40,758 nucleotides of DNA from an uncultured euryarchaeote (lineage in GTDB: Archaea; Thermoplasmatota; Poseidoniia; Poseidoniales; Poseidoniaceae): contig CALBFP010000042.1 in the NCBI GenBank assembly GCA_937894115.1, positions 1 through 40,758 of the forward strand, written 5' to 3'. Position 1 is the first letter of the stretch. Every line of letters begins with the position of its first letter. Shown here in pieces: positions 40,196-40,758 of this stretch. Made by a program: the position numbers and the translations under genes. The notes below the pieces were generated by a model. The model did no database searches and had not been told where the DNA came from. It saw nothing but the letters and a program-made list of their open reading frames with translations.

Positions 40196-40758
40196 TCAGC
40201 GATTGTTTGCCCTCGATAAGATCAATTCATATCGGTACATCGCTTTTGATGTTGAGAATCCTTTGATCTCCTGAATTTCATATGTTCGAATTGACCTTTT
40301 TGATGCCTGAACCTGCGTGTAGATGTCGCTCAAAACATCGGTTTCTCTATCCACAATTGTCCACCCGCACACCAGTGTTTCTTCATCCTTGAGAAGCGGT
40401 AGAAGTTCAGGCAGGTGTTCTATGCCGTCATGTGGAAGATTTACCAGTAACACATCAGCACAACCTGCGTACTCTGGTCGGGCTGCGGCGAGTTCCCTTG
40501 CATCCATGCAATCGACAAAGTACTCACCTCCTTGTTTCCTCATCTCATGGAATTTCTCCATGTTTGCTGCAAGAAGGCGCTTTGCTGATGGATTCATATC
40601 GTTCACGTAGCTTGCAGATACAAGTTCTGCATTGGAATGCAAAAGGGCCAATGAGGGCCCCACTCCTGCGTATGGATCGCACAAAACAAGCGGTCTGCCT
40701 TTTGTTTGTTTGAATGATTTTACGGCTTCGAATGTGCTTTTTCTCTGTGTGCTTAGGC
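40196..40758 (-). CDS. Trm5/TYW2-like tRNA methyltransferase, N-terminus outside window
   Basis: The frame is open to the right edge, so this is the C-terminal about 187 residues. The class I SAM-binding motif is 'LCDPYAGVGPSLALLH', followed by 'SASYVNDMNPSAKRLLAANM' (acidic loop, N-P motif) and 'DVLLVNLPHDGIEHLPELL', the N-L-P-H motif of Trm5/TYW2. Those enzymes methylate G37 of tRNA or take part in wyosine synthesis. The TTG at 40684 listed in the track is an internal Leu codon, since upstream codons continue the fold ('FKQTKGRPLVL'). The small zinc-ribbon gene follows on the same strand. Confidence 0.82.
   Translation of the reverse strand, partial: LSTQRKSTFEAVKSFKQTKGRPLVLCDPYAGVGPSLALLHSNAELVSASYVNDMNPSAKRLLAANMEKFHEMRKQGGEYFVDCMDARELAAARPEYAGCADVLLVNLPHDGIEHLPELLPLLKDEETLVCGWTIVDRETDVLSDIYTQVQASKRSIRTYEIQEIKGFSTSKAMYRYELILSRANNR

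Noticed and set aside
35787-40758. E1, E2, RING or JAMM protease near the ubiquitin-like gene
   Set aside because: I looked for ThiF-type GxGxxG plus Cys motifs, E2-type HPN and JAMM ExnHxHx10D motifs in the neighbouring proteins and found none in the window.

Overview
The window is archaeal. It carries TFB, both subunits of topoisomerase VI, RNA polymerase subunit Rpo12, a Pcc1-like KEOPS subunit, a stand-alone GMP synthase amidotransferase subunit, a clamp-loader AAA+ protein, and tRNAs without an encoded CCA. TATA-like boxes sit 25-35 bases before several starts, and some genes have GGAGG/GGTGAT ribosome sites. The many secreted or membrane-anchored proteins, moderate GC and tight gene packing suggest a Thermoplasmatota archaeon, most likely marine Group II (Poseidoniales) or a relative. 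That placement is inference from gene content, not from a marker tree.

Layout. 1-3900: tail of an aminotransferase-like gene, a Pcc1-like gene, HflX GTPase, a membrane protein with a carboxypeptidase-regulatory-like domain, and a beta-propeller protein. 3991-6017: a surface-glycan block with a sugar-nucleotide transferase, an unusually short nucleotide-sugar dehydrogenase and a GtrA-like membrane protein. 5980-9414: DUF2237, two tandem TerB-like proteins and a large solitary adenine-methylase-like protein. 9512-12761: THEP1 NTPase, small membrane proteins, GcvH, RNase HI and GalU. 12763-17250 (minus strand): a surface protein, a HEAT-like protein and TFB. 17389-24522 (plus strand): an aconitase-family enzyme with inverted domain order, Top6B-Top6A, a membrane protein and a SurR-like regulator. 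24528-35626 (minus strand): a 1669-residue surface protein with a VWA-like domain nested in a propeller, a possible DUF2299 protein, an acyltransferase, a HIT protein, an SdhA/FrdA-like flavoprotein with altered active-site motifs, and a membrane protein. 35682-37789 (minus strand): tRNA-Arg, a divergent RFC-like ATPase, Rpo12 (too short for the ORF track) and a protein of three tandem ubiquitin-like units. 37872-40758: GuaA amidotransferase subunit, a class II aldolase-like protein with a long disordered N-terminus, tRNA-Asp, a 51-residue zinc-ribbon protein (not in the ORF track) and a Trm5/TYW2-like methyltransferase cut by the window edge.

The standout is the 206-residue protein at 37169-37789. 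It consists of three about 68-residue repeats, each ending in Val-Gly-Gly. The last third of the middle repeat aligns without gaps to human ubiquitin through the terminal Gly-Gly, and the final Gly-Gly is followed by a single Gln, as eukaryotic polyubiquitin precursors carry an extra residue. This looks like an archaeal polyubiquitin-like precursor. No E1, E2, E3 or JAMM protease is recognisable in the window, so any conjugation machinery would have to be elsewhere in the genome.

No rRNA, insertion sequence, integrase, CRISPR array or prophage was seen. No stretch longer than 300 bases lacks a gene.
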